Shown piece by piece: positions 14,840 to 30,729 of a stretch of DNA of 64,000 bases. The position numbers and the translations under genes were made by a program. Origin of the DNA: Rhizophagus irregularis (taxonomy: Eukaryota > Glomeromycota > Glomeromycetes > Glomerales > Glomeraceae); assembly GCF_026210795.1 (NCBI RefSeq), contig NC_089438.1, forward strand, positions 1,881,501 to 1,945,500, in the 5' to 3' direction. The notes under the pieces were generated by a model. It was given only the letters and a program-made list of their open reading frames with translations. It did not search any database and was not told where the DNA came from. How positions within the stretch are numbered: position 1 is the stretch's first letter; each line of letters starts with the position of its first letter.

Positions 14840-16630
14840 CTATTGTGTTCTTCCGTTAGCTTCATTATTACCAGAATTACCGCCACCAGCATCTCCTTGA
14901 TTAGCAGAAAACTGACGCGCCCTATTGTAAATATGTAAAATTTAAGTTGATAATATATAATAATATATAATATTAAAAGAAACCAAATACATACAAGTTC
15001 ACTAGTTCGGGGTTGTTCATCATCTCTTCAAGATTTCCTCCTCCTCGCATCATATTTTGCGCCCTAAAGAAGTACGAAATAATCTCATTAATTGTTATAA
15101 AACATTCAGTTTAAACAACAAAAATTCTTTAATTACATTTCAGTGACGTTTGGATTGTTCATAATATCATTGAGCGCTCCAGATTGCATCATTTGGGTAG
15201 CCATATTCATCAATGCTGGATTGCTCATTAAAGATGCAATATCAAACCCACCACCACCGCCGCCACCACCACCACCACCGCCACCACCACCAAGAAGGCT
15301 GGCGAGATTTCCAAGACCACCTAATCCACTACCACCACCTCCTCCTCGAGTCCCTCCATCATGTGAAGCTCCTCGTGAAGGTCCTTGATCTGCCCTAATC
15401 TCACTTGCTTTTTGTTCAGCGGTTGCAAGTGCTGATTTCATTGTGGCATTGTCAGGATCAAGAGAAAGTCCTTTCTCATATGCTTCGACTGCATCTTTAT
15501 ATTTGCCTATACAGAAATAAGCATGCCTTTTAAATAACAACCCATTTTAATGTTAGATACTTAAGTGTCTTAATAGGAATAAAATTATCTGTAATGATGA
15601 CCATTAATTTACCCAAGTCTGCTGTACGATTTGCTATAAGAAGGATCAATTTGTGATGATTTAATAGCATCTTCGATTGCCTTCTCATGTTGACCTAATT
15701 GACTGTGCGCAGCAGCTCTATATCCAGTATTCGTATAATTAAATAGGAAATTAATAAAATTCGATTTCTGAAATTGATAAATCAACTTGCAATTTAAGAT
15801 GTTGAATACCTATTCGCATAATACACGGCGTTATCTCCATTAATTGCAATAGCTTCACCATATAATTGAATTGCTGTTTTGTAATCTTTTTCAGCAACTT
15901 TGCGGTTGCCTATAAATAAATAAATTAATTTATATTATACGGTTCAACATAAGGTAACAATCTTCCAAAATCACAACTTACCTGCTGATTTCAATTCTTC
16001 TGCCTTTTGTTTTTGTTCCTCAGTAAGTCCTAACTGAGTAATAAATAAGTAATATTAAAACAATTAACATAAAAGATAATCAATTGAATAATTTAATAAT
16101 TTAATTAATCTTACCTTAGTTTCCGCGACAACTATAATTTAATCATTAAGAAAAGATAATTATTAGAAAATTCAAAAGATAACAAGAAAGGATTCGATAA
16201 ATTCATACCAGCTTGAGGGGGTGCCGATTTTGTTACAGGCTGTAATATTCAATCCATCGTGAAAATTAATAATCAATCATAAAAAGAAAAAAAAAATTAT
16301 TTAAAATATAAAACTATTAAAATATTGGACCTTTATCTTCTCTTGAGCTTTAACTGCAACTTCAAAAATTGTCAACAAAGGTGCTTTTGTAGAGTATGCA
16401 GCTTTTTGTTCAGGATCTTCAACATTCACGCCAAAAGCTTCTCCAATGCATTGTACTGTATAATAAAAAGTTAGGTCTAGAAGAGTATTGAAATAAACGC
16501 GAAAAACTATTGAAATCGAACCTGCTACTTCGACACCTTCCGTGTCTTCTTCTTTAATAGTTCCATCCTTAATTGATTGTTGCAAAAACTGCAAAATTGA
16601 GAATACAAGACGTTTTTTTATGTCGGACAT
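14840..16630 (-). CDS. SGT2: Small glutamine-rich TPR co-chaperone (Sgt2/SGTA)
   Basis: Co-chaperone that hands tail-anchored proteins to the GET pathway and binds Hsp70/Hsp90. Exon 1 starts MSDIKKRLVFSILQFLQQSI (homodimerisation domain with EGVEVAVQCIGEAFGV). Next come three TPRs: EELKSAGNRKVAEKDYKTAIQLY, AINGDNAVYYANRAAA and SKSYSRLGHAYFCIGKYKDAV, ending GLSLDPDNATMKSAL. The C-terminal part has a long Gly run (15,246-15,296), then the NNP/Met-rich client-binding segment MSNPALMNMATQMMQ, NNPELVNLARQF and the end NEANGRTQ. About eight short GT-AG introns. The Gln-rich tail of mammalian SGTA is replaced largely by Gly. Its ATG is 146 bp from the divergent AFG2 start. Confidence 0.9.
15246..15296 (-). 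repeat. GGN trinucleotide repeat encoding about 15 Gly in SGT2
   Basis: On the + strand an uninterrupted (CCN)n tract reads as polyglycine in the SGT2 frame, just before GFDIASLMSNP. Length polymorphism is likely for such a repeat. Confidence 0.85.
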
Positions 16631-16776
16631 TATTGCAATTGTTTCTAAACAAAAAACTCTATTATTAGAACTATTAGAACTTCGAAAATGCCTGTGCCGC
16701 AGTAGATTAGAAATTAGACCAATAAAAATTTAATTTTAGATTGTCCAATCAAATTTGGAAATTTTCATTCTCGAAG
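16631..16776. promoter_or_regulatory. Bidirectional promoter between SGT2 and AFG2
   Basis: 146 bp between two divergent ATGs of protein-quality-control genes. It contains an imperfect tandem phrase attattagaactattagaac. Position is the only evidence. Confidence 0.4.
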
Positions 16777-19963
<3,187 letters not shown>

Positions 19964-20053
19964 ATGATAAAAGATACATTTTGTTCATGAACGATTTATT
20001 TACGGTAATATCAAAAATGTTAATTTACAATATAATAAATAACATAATGTCAC

Positions 20054-23000
20054 TCAGAAATAGTCGCAAGATCCTTGCACCGCCAATAAATCATCTATAA
20101 TTCTTTCCACCGTTGTTCCTATATGTTTTGTCATTTCTTTTTGACGATGTATAGCAAGATTTTGGAATTGGAACAAGAGATCACCGTCTAAAATACCTTT
20201 GGCTGGATTAATAGCTAATTTCTGCTTCGAATTAAGGAGTCTATTTTTTATGTAAATGAATATCAGATATTTAATTACAAAGTTGACAAATAAATTTAAA
20301 AGATAAAGATACCTGAAAGCTTTTGGATTTAGACCCGCAACATGTTGTATTCCCGTCACCATTTTAGAATGTAAAAGCTGCAATCGTTTATACATCCTCT
20401 CAGGTATTGGGGTAACAATGCTTATGCTTCCATCAAGGGTTCCTAATAATCAATACACGAATCAAATCAGGAAATAGGATTCTAGATTCATAAATGAACT
20501 TAATTTCTTCCATTGATTTACCACACAAACAAAGTAATTTGCTTCCACTAGTATCTTCTTCCAAATATCGAGAACTTCCCTGCTCAATAGGACTATTTCT
20601 TACTAATTCTTTTTTTGGCATGCTTAACATCGTTTTCACTTGCGCGCCGACATGAAAATCACCACGACGAATAAGTTTTTGTCCCGAGAAAGACTGAACA
20701 TCTTAAAAGAGAGAATTTAATGTTAATCTGAACTAATTTGTTAACCAGAAGTCGCAACATTAAACGCTTACTATATGGAGCGTATTGAAATAAATGAATA
20801 TTTTTATCCATATCTGCTACAGCAATGTATAACATGGGCTCATCGATTAAATAATTTAAACAGCTAACCTCCAGTGAATGATAATCTTTGCCAACTAATA
20901 TTAATTTTGCTGGTTCCTCCTGTTAAATGAAGATCGTAATTTATAATTTTGGGTATAAAAGGAAAACTGATATTCTTTTTAAGGAATTACCTGAAATCCA
21001 AGAAACCAAACACTCTTGTATACATCTCCCAATAGAATATAGTCCTTAACTGAAACTACACTATTACCATAAATTTGAATGTCTATGAACGCCACACTAA
21101 TTAATCTATCGTTATCTTCAAAAGCACGTATAAATATCTATGTGTTGATTTAGAATAATAAATAAAAAATACGAGTATGGCACTAATGATATTAATGAAT
21201 TTATATTTTCACCTTCGGTCCAACACATGTTAATAAGTATCCCTTGACGTCGCAAATTGCAGTCACAGAACCTTTTACTTCTTCATGACATAATAACTTG
21301 TACTTATGATTTGTTTGTGGATTATCTGGCTCGGGAACAACTTCAATTATTTCGAATACATACACCTGTTATATAATGTGTATATGTATATATAAGTTAA
21401 ATCCTTTTTCTACTTAAAATATGATAATGTGTCTTTAGGGATTACGTACGTTTCCTCGCATACCTACGTCCTCGCCTCTGAAAAAACCCGTGCCAACAGC
21501 AATGAAAGATTTTCGTCCACTAGATGTAGACTTCGTTTGAAGATTTACACATTTAATACAGAGAATTTGTTCATCTTCCATAAAATCATATCTATAAAGA
21601 TAATTAAAACATATTTAACATAAAAAAGATAAATTGAATAAGACTATATTGACAAACCTGTCAACTGTTTCCCATGTTACTGGAGATATCAATTCTAACG
21701 AAAATTTTAGAGTTTCTGGCAATAATTGGTCTCTATCTATAAACAAAGCAGATCTCCAGTCAGTTACCATGGAATTCAACGCATTCAAACGTGTTGTCAT
21801 TTATTACGCTTACCTTGTTCCGCATCATTAATAGGATCCTCATTTTCATCCCCTAAAATAAATTCAACTGGAATTGAAGTTGCTAACGCGTACACTTGCA
21901 TTTCTGCGTGATATTCGACTCCATAACCTGTTCGGCGTAATGGAATTTTCTTAACAGGCCACTCCATATCATATCGAAAGTCTGATGGTAACCCTGATAA
22001 TCTTAAGTTGTTCTATAAAATCATATATGATTTATAATAGTATAAAATATCACATTAATATAGATTCGCATTGATTAATTCTTACCTCATGATTGGCATA
22101 AAGAAACCCCCGTTTACAATGCACGTTATGAAATTGAGTAAAACATTTTATTTCACCATCAGCGCTCATAGGATGCAATCTTAAGAAATTGTTATTTGCT
22201 ACTAACAACCATGCAGGTTTAATACCAGCTATAAATACTCCATTATATCCACTAATATTTGAGAAAGGTATTATTTTCCGTGTTATTTGTCCAAGCCGAA
22301 AATTTTGCCTTTCTGATGCATCATTAAACTGGTTCATATCATTGCTATTTTCTTGTTGAGTAGATCTCTTAGAAACAGGTTTATCATGTATATCACTATA
22401 GATTGTATCGCGTGATATGTATTCTTGCGAAACTCGTGAAAATCGTATAGCAAGACGCCCAGATAATTCGGCTTGTGATTGTGATTTTTGATAAGGATCA
22501 AACACATCACTGCCAGGAATGTATTGATAGGCTTTATATATAATAATGTCACCAACACTAGTACGCGCCTATGAATAAAAGTACATTTAATTGAATATAA
22601 GAATGAAAGATAATTTAATTTATATTATAATACAATTACAATTAAATATGGCTCCTTTGATCTCTTTCCAAAATTTATCAATAAAATTTCTTTTATTTCA
22701 GATTTTTGTGTAGAATTTAAATTCTGTCGGGAAGCAAAATCGAAAAGAACTGCTGGAGACAAATCAAAATGCGGGAAGAGGAAAACTTCGTCAAAGTCAG
22801 GAAGCTTAAATATCTGAATGAATAATTATTAAAAATTAGTAGATTATTATGATATTGACAAAAATAATTAATATGTACCTCTAAAGAACCATCCTGTTTA
22901 AATAATGTACACCAATAAGTTGCTTCTTCTAATTTTTCGACTTTACCACTGACATTTTCTTCATTTACTTCGTCTAAAACACGTGGTGATTCATTTGATT

Positions 23001-26000
23001 TAACTTCTGTATCTATTTCCATTTTATTTTCAGGATTTGCATCAATGTTCTCATTTAGATTCTGAGTTTGAAAACCTTTACACAAATCATCAAATTCATC
23101 ATCATCTAAGTTCATGGGTGAAAGGTGAACAGACATTTTTCTTTTTTTATCAGACTTTAAAAAAGAAAATTTTGGAGTTGCATCTTTAACGAGAGAAAAA
23201 AGTTCTGTATCATCTCGATATATACAACATGAAACTGTTGGAATAACCTATTAAATCGATTTGTAATTAAAGTAATTTTACTAAAAATATACTATTATAT
23301 AAATATAAATAATCTCCTACGTTAATTCTCTCGGGTCGTGAATGAAATTCAATGATTTTTGTTTTTTCATTAACTTTCATCAACGAAATATCCCCATTAT
23401 CGAATAACAGCAACACAAATGGATCTACAATATGTGCAAATACAATCAAGCCCTTTTCAAATGGTTCATCGATTGGAATTAATTGTGTAAGTTTTCCTTC
23501 TATAGATATGAAATAAAACATTATGTGAAAGAATTCATAATAACCTAAGTTCATGGGAAAAAAAAAGAATTCCGACATTCTCACCATTATCTAAGAGACG
23601 AAGACCATGATCATACACTTGTAAAATGCGTGTCCCATTCAACAAACTTCCAACAGTTATTGTTGGACCATCAGTATAAAAATCGGTTTGTTGAAGTTCT
23701 TGCAATTCTTCACCACAACCCAAAACCTATTTACTGAGAATTAGATTGATTGTGCAAAATATTCGAGTTCATCATAGTACATTACCATTGTTTTGTCTTT
23801 TTTAGAAATAAAAAGATATTTATCGAAAATATCTCCATCGTTAGAGTCAATTTTTGACCCCGGACTTTCCATAGGAATTCCCGCAAACATTGAATCTCGA
23901 CAAGAAACTGTCCATATATTTGTACAATCCTCCATTGGAAAGGAATTATTCACTATGGGGTTTATATTTCGCTAAATATAATTAATCTGTTAATATATTA
24001 AGAATTAAAATTTGTCGAAAATTTAGTTGATTTCTTACATGAAATATACACAGTGAAGATTCATCACTATACCCAGAGCAAGTAACTATTTCTAGATTTT
24101 TTTGTATTATATGTAATTGTGACTCTTCCTGCATTCAAAGGGAATATAAACGTCACAACAAATTAATTAAAACATTCCATCACAAATAGTATCTTACTTC
24201 TGGAAAAGCCAATTCACCAAATGCCATATCCACAATAGGACCAACATTGACAAGAGTATCACAAATTATAAACTCGTAGTCTGACATCTTAAGAGGAGTA
24301 TTTGATCTGTTACCAACACCTCCGTTATCTGCAGGATGACTAACACTGTTTGTTGCGCCATTCGATTTTTGTTTTTCTTGATCCTTTTTTGAAGTATAAT
24401 ATTTTATTAAATGGGAATCTCCTAATCTCGAACCCAAAATGAAATACCCCTTCGAAAATTTACAAGCGCATGATGGCAATGTATTATTGCCCGCTTCTTC
24501 TAATCGAATTCCTGTTACTGTTTCTTCATTTTCTACTAATTTAATTACGTATAAGTTGCCATCGCTTAAAGAAAGCAATATATCCTTATTATCCAAAGTA
24601 ACATGATAAGATCCCTCTAAAGCAAGTCCAAGATTTTCATATGTTTTATCTAATGGAAATCTTGTTGTTGACGATGCATAAGTATTTACAGCTATTCCGA
24701 CTCCTAATGAGCTATCATCAATATAAATTATAGCATCAGCAGCAATTATAATAACACCCATAGAGTCTGGGACAGGAATTAACTTTAAGCAAGTTTGTGG
24801 TAAAGCGTCTCGTGTAAATACGACAGGATATTTTTGTTTAGAAATGTCTAATGTCACTGTAATAACAGAACATGTATCTTTTATAGAATTCGATTTTCTA
24901 TTTATTTTGGAATTGTAAATGTCAAAATTACAAATATATAAGTTCACGTTTTCTAATTAATCGATAAATGAAAAGTGAAAATTAAATTTAATAATATTTT
25001 ACCCTGGCCATGTTTGATATGATTCAAAAAGTATCGCCAAAGTGGGTTCGTGGCAACCATATAAAAATTCCATGTCAATAACGTTCTTAATTTTAATCTG
25101 CGAATCGATAGACGTTACATCAAAAACAATACTTTGCAAATAGGGAAAATTGCTAACCAAATGATATACAGTAATAATTTATTAATTGTCTTGTTACTCG
25201 TTCATTAACCAAAACGCTTTCATGCTTAATAAAGAGAATATATTACCTAGCAATTTTAGCAATTTCTTCTTCGGATAAATTTGCGGTATCTTCTTGTCGA
25301 AACGGAAGAATGGCCAATTTATTACCATAAAAGTTCAAAACCGCACATCTGTTGGAAGGATCAACTTTCAAATCAGTTGGACAAGTATTCGATAGAAATT
25401 CGGTCTAAAGAGGATTAAAATTATTAGCATTTTCTAAATATATAAATCAAAATAACTAATAAATACCTTAAATTCCTCACGTTCATAATAATGAATTGAA
25501 ACCGTAACAATACTATTTGTCGCTAATGACCACTCCAGAAGGGAAATCTATTAAACGTTGTGATAAACATTTATTGATGTTATTTACTAGTATTTATTTA
25601 AGGCTTATTATTTGACAAACCTTTGCATCCTTGAAACTTAACAAAAGGCTATCCATGTCATTAATGCCCGAAGACGTCGTTCGCACAACTCCCATAGAGG
25701 CTATGTTACCAAAAAGTTTATATTGTGCGACAAGTTCAAGATGAGCAGTCTTTGATGAAGATGAGTTTGCAGCCGGTTTGAGTGTTGGAAAAAGGAAATT
25801 CTACAGTGTCATTTTTGATTATGTTTTTAATTATAACGGTGTTGAAGAAGTAAAATCGGGAATATGTATAAGATCACAAAAAATTTGGACGAAATTTTGT
25901 ATAAAAATGATTATTATTTTTTTATTGTTTATTTTTTTTTTGCTTTTGGAATTTTATATACACTTAATTAGCTGAATTACTATTTCATCATCCTCACTAG

Positions 26001-26470
26001 AATACTATTATATAAAATCCTCTATAAAATAACATTATACTTCTACTATTAAAGTAAATACTAAAGCTCATTAATGATCTATAGACATATCTCGCGATTC
26101 GAAACCTTATTGAGCTTTTATTGAGTAACTAATTTATTTTAAAAATACTTCTAACCAATCGAAAACAAGAACCTCGATTTTTCAAAGCTTACTCTTGACC
26201 TAAAATCACCAACATATATTTTCTAAACCCACTTATTCGACATAAGCTTACCTGATCATCATCTTTACCAAGTTCTTGAGTTAAATTACTATCATCTTCT
26301 CCGGGATTCTCTTCTGTGATAAGTTCATCTTCAATAAATTTGTAAATTTGTAAAAAAGACGTACGGGCAACTATTACGTTGACATCACTGGGTGAGGTGA
26401 AAGCGGCGCAAGCTATATTGTCAACCACTGTTGGAGGAAAAACCTCCTTGTAAAGAGGATAAATCGACAT
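20054..26470 (-). CDS. CFT1: Cleavage and polyadenylation specificity factor subunit, CPSF160/Cft1
   Basis: Scaffold of the mRNA 3'-end processing complex, built of beta-propellers. The start MSIYPLYKEVFPPTVVDN matches the family opening MYAVYKQ.HPPT, so 26,470 is preferred to the in-frame ATG eight codons upstream. Exon 1 ends after LGKDDDQ. A roughly 0.45-kb intron follows, the longest in the gene, and coding resumes near 25,802 into HLELVAQYKLFGNIASM and DSLLLSFKDAKISLLEWS. Other family blocks are DYEFIICDTLVNVGPIVDMAFGE and the C-terminal HVAGLNPKAFR ... ILDGDLLFQFQNL ... KHIGTTVERIIDDLL. More than 15 exons with short GT-AG introns. An acidic, Asn/Glu-rich insert lies around 22,900-23,136. 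DDB1 and SF3B3 are related, but the listed blocks are Cft1-specific as far as I recall. Confidence 0.9.
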
Positions 26471-27264
26471 GACCGTACGAATCAATTGAATCAAAATATC
26501 GTACGAAAGTCGAATTTTATAATTTTATTGATAAAGTAAATTACGTCACTCCATTATTTTACATCACATGATTGTACAGTATACGCAATATAATTCTTCG
26601 ATCACGTGATCTGTTTTATTTATCACATCGTCACACCCTGTCCGAGTTTCACTGTTTATATTTATCTGAGGGACTTAGATTTTTCAAGTAGATGAAATTC
26701 TATTTGTCACGTTTTATTCATCACATCCTAAATTCTTCGATCACGTGTCAGTGCATAACGCCGGCCGAGTTCGAAGAATTTTCTGGGTGCCGTTGGGGTA
26801 GTTAGTATACGCATTCCTCAGGGCCGGAATTATGATAATGTCAGTCAACGTCGGCAATAGCTTCTACCAGCCATTATCTAAAAAAGCATAAATTCTTTTT
26901 TGTCATTATATCGCTGTAATATTTTGGTGTCACCTAATCTATATATGCAGCTAATACTACTCCTAACTATTAACCACTATAAAGACAAATATACCGAAGC
27001 GGTAGTGGTGGTGGTAATGGAGAGCTCTCGGATATTGATACTGGTGGTGAATAGTGGTTACGCCTTACCTTTTGTTTTTTGTATGAATTTTATCATGGAT
27101 AATTTGATGTTAATTTACAAAATAATTTCTTCACAATATTGAATAAAATCAAATATATATATTTTTTTTATTAACAACTAAACAAACATATTATCTTATC
27201 ATATTATACAAAATTGCAATTATTGCTTTTTCGAAATACACATTTTTTTACTTTTAATTTTTTT
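26471..27264. promoter_or_regulatory. CFT1 upstream region with duplicated ATCACGTG boxes
   Basis: The 16-mer attcttcgatcacgtg occurs at 26,593-26,608 and again at 26,732-26,747. The phrase ttttattYatcacatc occurs between the two (near 26,614 and 26,712). The first box is the palindrome GATCACGTGATC. ATCACGTG matches the general E-box/Cbf1-type binding site. Only CFT1 starts in this gap, since aconitase ends at its other side. No gene seen in 26,890-27,142 despite an 80-codon frame. Confidence 0.45.
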
Positions 27265-29972
27265 TTAATTTTGATGTTTTTCAGCCATGCGATTCAAAGC
27301 CGATCCTGCTTTAAACCATTCGATTTGATTTTCATTAAATGTATGTTTAACAGTAATATCTACCGTTTCTCCAGTTTTCTTATGAACTCTAAGCGTTAAA
27401 GGTTTACCGGGAGCAAAAGTAGTAAGACCAACAATGGATACTTTATCTAATGGGTCGATCTTATCGTAATCAGATGGGTTGGCGAATGTAAGTGGCAAAA
27501 GCCCTTGTTTCTTAAGGTTAGTCTCATGAATACGAGCGAATGATTTTACAATTACTGCTGCGCCTCCCAAATGTCGTACTTCGAGAGCAGCGTGTTCACG
27601 CGATGAACCCTCGCCATAATTATCATCACCAATAACAACCCAAGGAGTATCTGTTGACAAAAATTGTTAGAATCATTTTTTTTTTAAAAAAAAAGGGATA
27701 AATAAATATTATTAATTACTTTTGGATTTATAATCACGAGCAACGTTAGGAACAGCATCATATTCTCCGGTGAAAATATTTTTGACACTATTAGCAGTGT
27801 TATTCTCAGCGTTGATAGCACCGATTAACATGTTATTTGAAATGTTATCTAAATGCCCTCTGAATTTCAACCAAGGACCAGCCATAGAAATGTGGTCAGT
27901 GGTACATTTGCCTTTGACTTTAATTAAAATAGGAAATTCTTCAAAATCCTTTCCGTTCCATTTTGAAAATGGTTGCAATAATTGAAGTCGGTTACTTTTT
28001 GGATCCACTTCTACCTTAACAGATGAACGATCCGCTGGAGGTTCTTTGTAAGTATCTTGACCAGGGTCATAACCTTTTACGGGTAACTCGTCACCAGTTG
28101 GACCCGTAAATTTGAAAGGCTTTCCATTTGCATCTATGAGTGTATCAGTTAGTGGATTGAAACGAAGATCACCTGCGAAAACAAATGCAGTTACAATATC
28201 TGGAGATGCTACAAATGCATGAGTGGCAGGATTAGCATCATTACGTCCCGTAAAATTTCTATTATATGATGTAATGATGGAATTCTTTTCGCCTTTTTTA
28301 ACATCCTGCCGATCCCATTGCCCAATACAAGGACCACAGGCGTTAGCAAGAACAATGCCACCAACATCCTTTAGTACTTTTTCCTGGCCGTCACGTGCAA
28401 TAGTAGCCCGAATTTGCTCAGATCCAGGTGTAATCGTGAACGTCGATTTTGCTTTTATTCCATGATCAATGGCTTGTTTTGCTAATGAAGCGGCCCGAGA
28501 CATATCTTCGTATGATGAATTTGTACATGAACCAATTAAACCAACTTTCAATTCCGCTGGCCAGTCATTCTTTACTACCTCATCTTTAAATTTACTTATA
28601 GGAGTGGCAAGATCAGGTGTGAATGGACCATTGATATGAGGCTCTAATTCTGATAAATTGATTTCTATAAGTTGATCATACTGCGCACCTTCATCAGCAC
28701 GCAAGTTATGGGCAAAGGATTCAGAGAAAGATGCAATTTCTTCACGTTTTGTGGCTCGGAGAAAATCAACCATACGTTTATTAGAGGGGAAAAGTGATGT
28801 AGTGGCACCAATTTCAGCACCCATGTTGCAGATTGTAGCCATACCAGTGCAAGATAAAGATTCAACACCGGGACCAAAATATTCAACAATAGCACCTGTA
28901 CCTCCTTTGACTGTCAAAATACCGGCTACTTTAAGAATAACGTCTAAAAGAATATAGAAATAATTTATTGTTTGTTATCACTTTTCTTTGTTGACATGAT
29001 TTGAAAAAAACATATTGAACGTCGCTTTTAATGCGTTCATATATATTACATACCTTTAGGAGCAGTCCAACCACTTATTGAACCGGTCAATTTAACACCA
29101 ATCACATTTGGACATTTCAATTCCCATGGAATATTGGCCATGACATCGACAGCATCAGCACCACCAACACCAATGGCAACCATACCCAAACCACCAGCGT
29201 TAGGCGTGTGAGAATCAGTGCCAATCATAAGACCACCCGGGAAGGCATAATTCTCCAATATAATTTGATGAATAATTCCAGAACCGGGACGCCAAAAACC
29301 AATATTATATTTAGCAGAAGCTGATGCCAAGAAATCATATACCTCTTTATTCAATTTTATTGCACGGTCCAAATCCTTTTCGCCGCCGATTTGAGCTTCA
29401 ATTAAGTGATCACAGTGTACGGTTGTAGGTACTGCAACCTCTGGCATACCGGCAGACATGAATTGAAGGAGGGCCATTTGTGCTGTAGCGTCTTGACAGG
29501 CAACGCGGTCGGGACGTAATCTGAGGTATGATACACCACGTTTTATATCTTGTCCATGAGGATCATCCAAATGACTATATAGAATTTTTTCGGATAGTGT
29601 CAATGGCCTGTCAAGCCTAAAAAAAGATTATAGAAGAAAAAGATTGTTGGTTATAATTATATTGTGAAATTTGTTAATAAACAATGAGAAAATAATTTTA
29701 CCTTTTTTTAACTGTAGTCAAATTATCTTGAATCCTTTTATAATTAATATATTTATCTTTTTCAAAATTGGATATTGGTATTTTTTTATTCAAAATGTCT
29801 CCTGCGAGAACTTGAGCATAATTACGAACAGGAAACTTTTTCGACAAATGCGCATTCTACGATTATTATTCAATTGTTAACACTTATAAAGTGTGTAGAA
29901 GAAATCAAAGTTAACTAGTATAAGTATAAATATACATACTTTTAAAAAACTCGATAACTGACGAGCGATCAT
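27265..29972 (-). CDS. ACO1: Aconitate hydratase, mitochondrial
   Basis: 4Fe-4S enzyme of the TCA cycle converting citrate to isocitrate. Exon 1 encodes [11 protein letters not shown], and with exon 2 ([20 protein letters not shown]) gives a basic, Ser-containing mitochondrial presequence. Later exons carry [20 protein letters not shown], the substrate loop [13 protein letters not shown], and the cluster cysteines in [12 protein letters not shown] and [13 protein letters not shown]. The swivel domain has [20 protein letters not shown] (joined across an intron at about 27,655-27,721) and [24 protein letters not shown]. It ends [14 protein letters not shown]. Five exons, all GT-AG; total about 780 residues, normal for mitochondrial aconitase. 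Composition is richer in G+C than its neighbours, consistent with high expression. Confidence 0.96.
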
Positions 29973-30552
29973 GTTGTTGTTTCGTCGTTTCCCAAAGGAA
30001 AAAGACGGTCCAGATTGTCCTTTTTACCCTTTTTTTTTTAGATATTTCAAATCAGGTTAAACAGATAATCTCCGTTGATAAGATTTGTAAATTATTACGT
30101 AGAAGTTATGCACTTGCACGTAACGTTAACTCCGGCCAGTGAATAACTTCTTTTCATTTTTTACTACTTATCTGTTATATTAGCATTACCATTTTTGGAA
30201 ATTGATCAAAAAATGATAGTATAGGGCGTCCTTATCTTACAGGGGGGGTGTACAATCTTAACGTACTGGCGGCCCGAGTTTAGGAGTTATGCACGTGCAC
30301 GTGCGTTAATTCCGGCCAGTTCCGTACGTTAATATCGTACACATTAGAACTTTATCACGTGACATTATGCTGAAGTCAAATCACGTAATATTTTTTCTTA
30401 TACCAGATAGTTCCCTTTGTTTATTAAACATATAGCTATAATTGTATTAGACATAGATAACTACTCTTTAAAATAAAATAAATAAATAAAATACAATTAT
30501 TTTTTTTTTAAAAAAAAAATTTTTTCACATATAGTAGAAGTAGAATTAATAT
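29973..30552. promoter_or_regulatory. Aconitase promoter with a duplicated GCACGTGC / TCCGGCCAG module
   Basis: Two diverged copies of one module lie at about 30,105-30,140 (ttatgcacttgcacgtaacg then ctccggccag) and about 30,285-30,322 (ttatgcacgtgcacgtgcgt then attccggccag). A TCACGTGA box is at about 30,355. A related ATGC...CCGGCC phrase occurs near 26,752. Such GC-rich islands are rare in this AT-rich window. Function is inferred from position upstream of ACO1. Confidence 0.45.
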
Positions 30553-30729
30553 TATACATGCTGCCCAAATTATTTTGGGATGCCATAATTATAATTTGGG
30601 ATGTCATAATTCATTCGGTTTATATATAATTTACTATATAAAGTGCCAAAATAATTTGGGATGCCATAATTGAATTTGGGATTTTACTTATAATTACGGC
30701 AGTCCAAAATAATTTGGGTGGCATGTATA
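30553..30729. mobile_element. 177-bp MITE, copy A
   Basis: Terminal inverted repeats TATACATGCTGCCCAAATTA and TATACATGCCACCCAAATTA, identical beyond that to about 26 bp with two mismatches. Flanked by ATTAATAT and ATTAACAT (7 of 8 identical). Same length and structure as copies at 35,485 and 53,048, and closely similar to the latter. Confidence 0.85.

Noticed and set aside
16741-16776. Upstream extension of AFG2 from a TTG
   Set aside because: The extension has no ATG; the ATG at 16,777 starts a plausible N-terminus.
26750-26880. GC-rich patch considered as a tRNA gene
   Set aside because: No cloverleaf, A box or B box pairing could be drawn. No convincing tRNA was found anywhere in the window.
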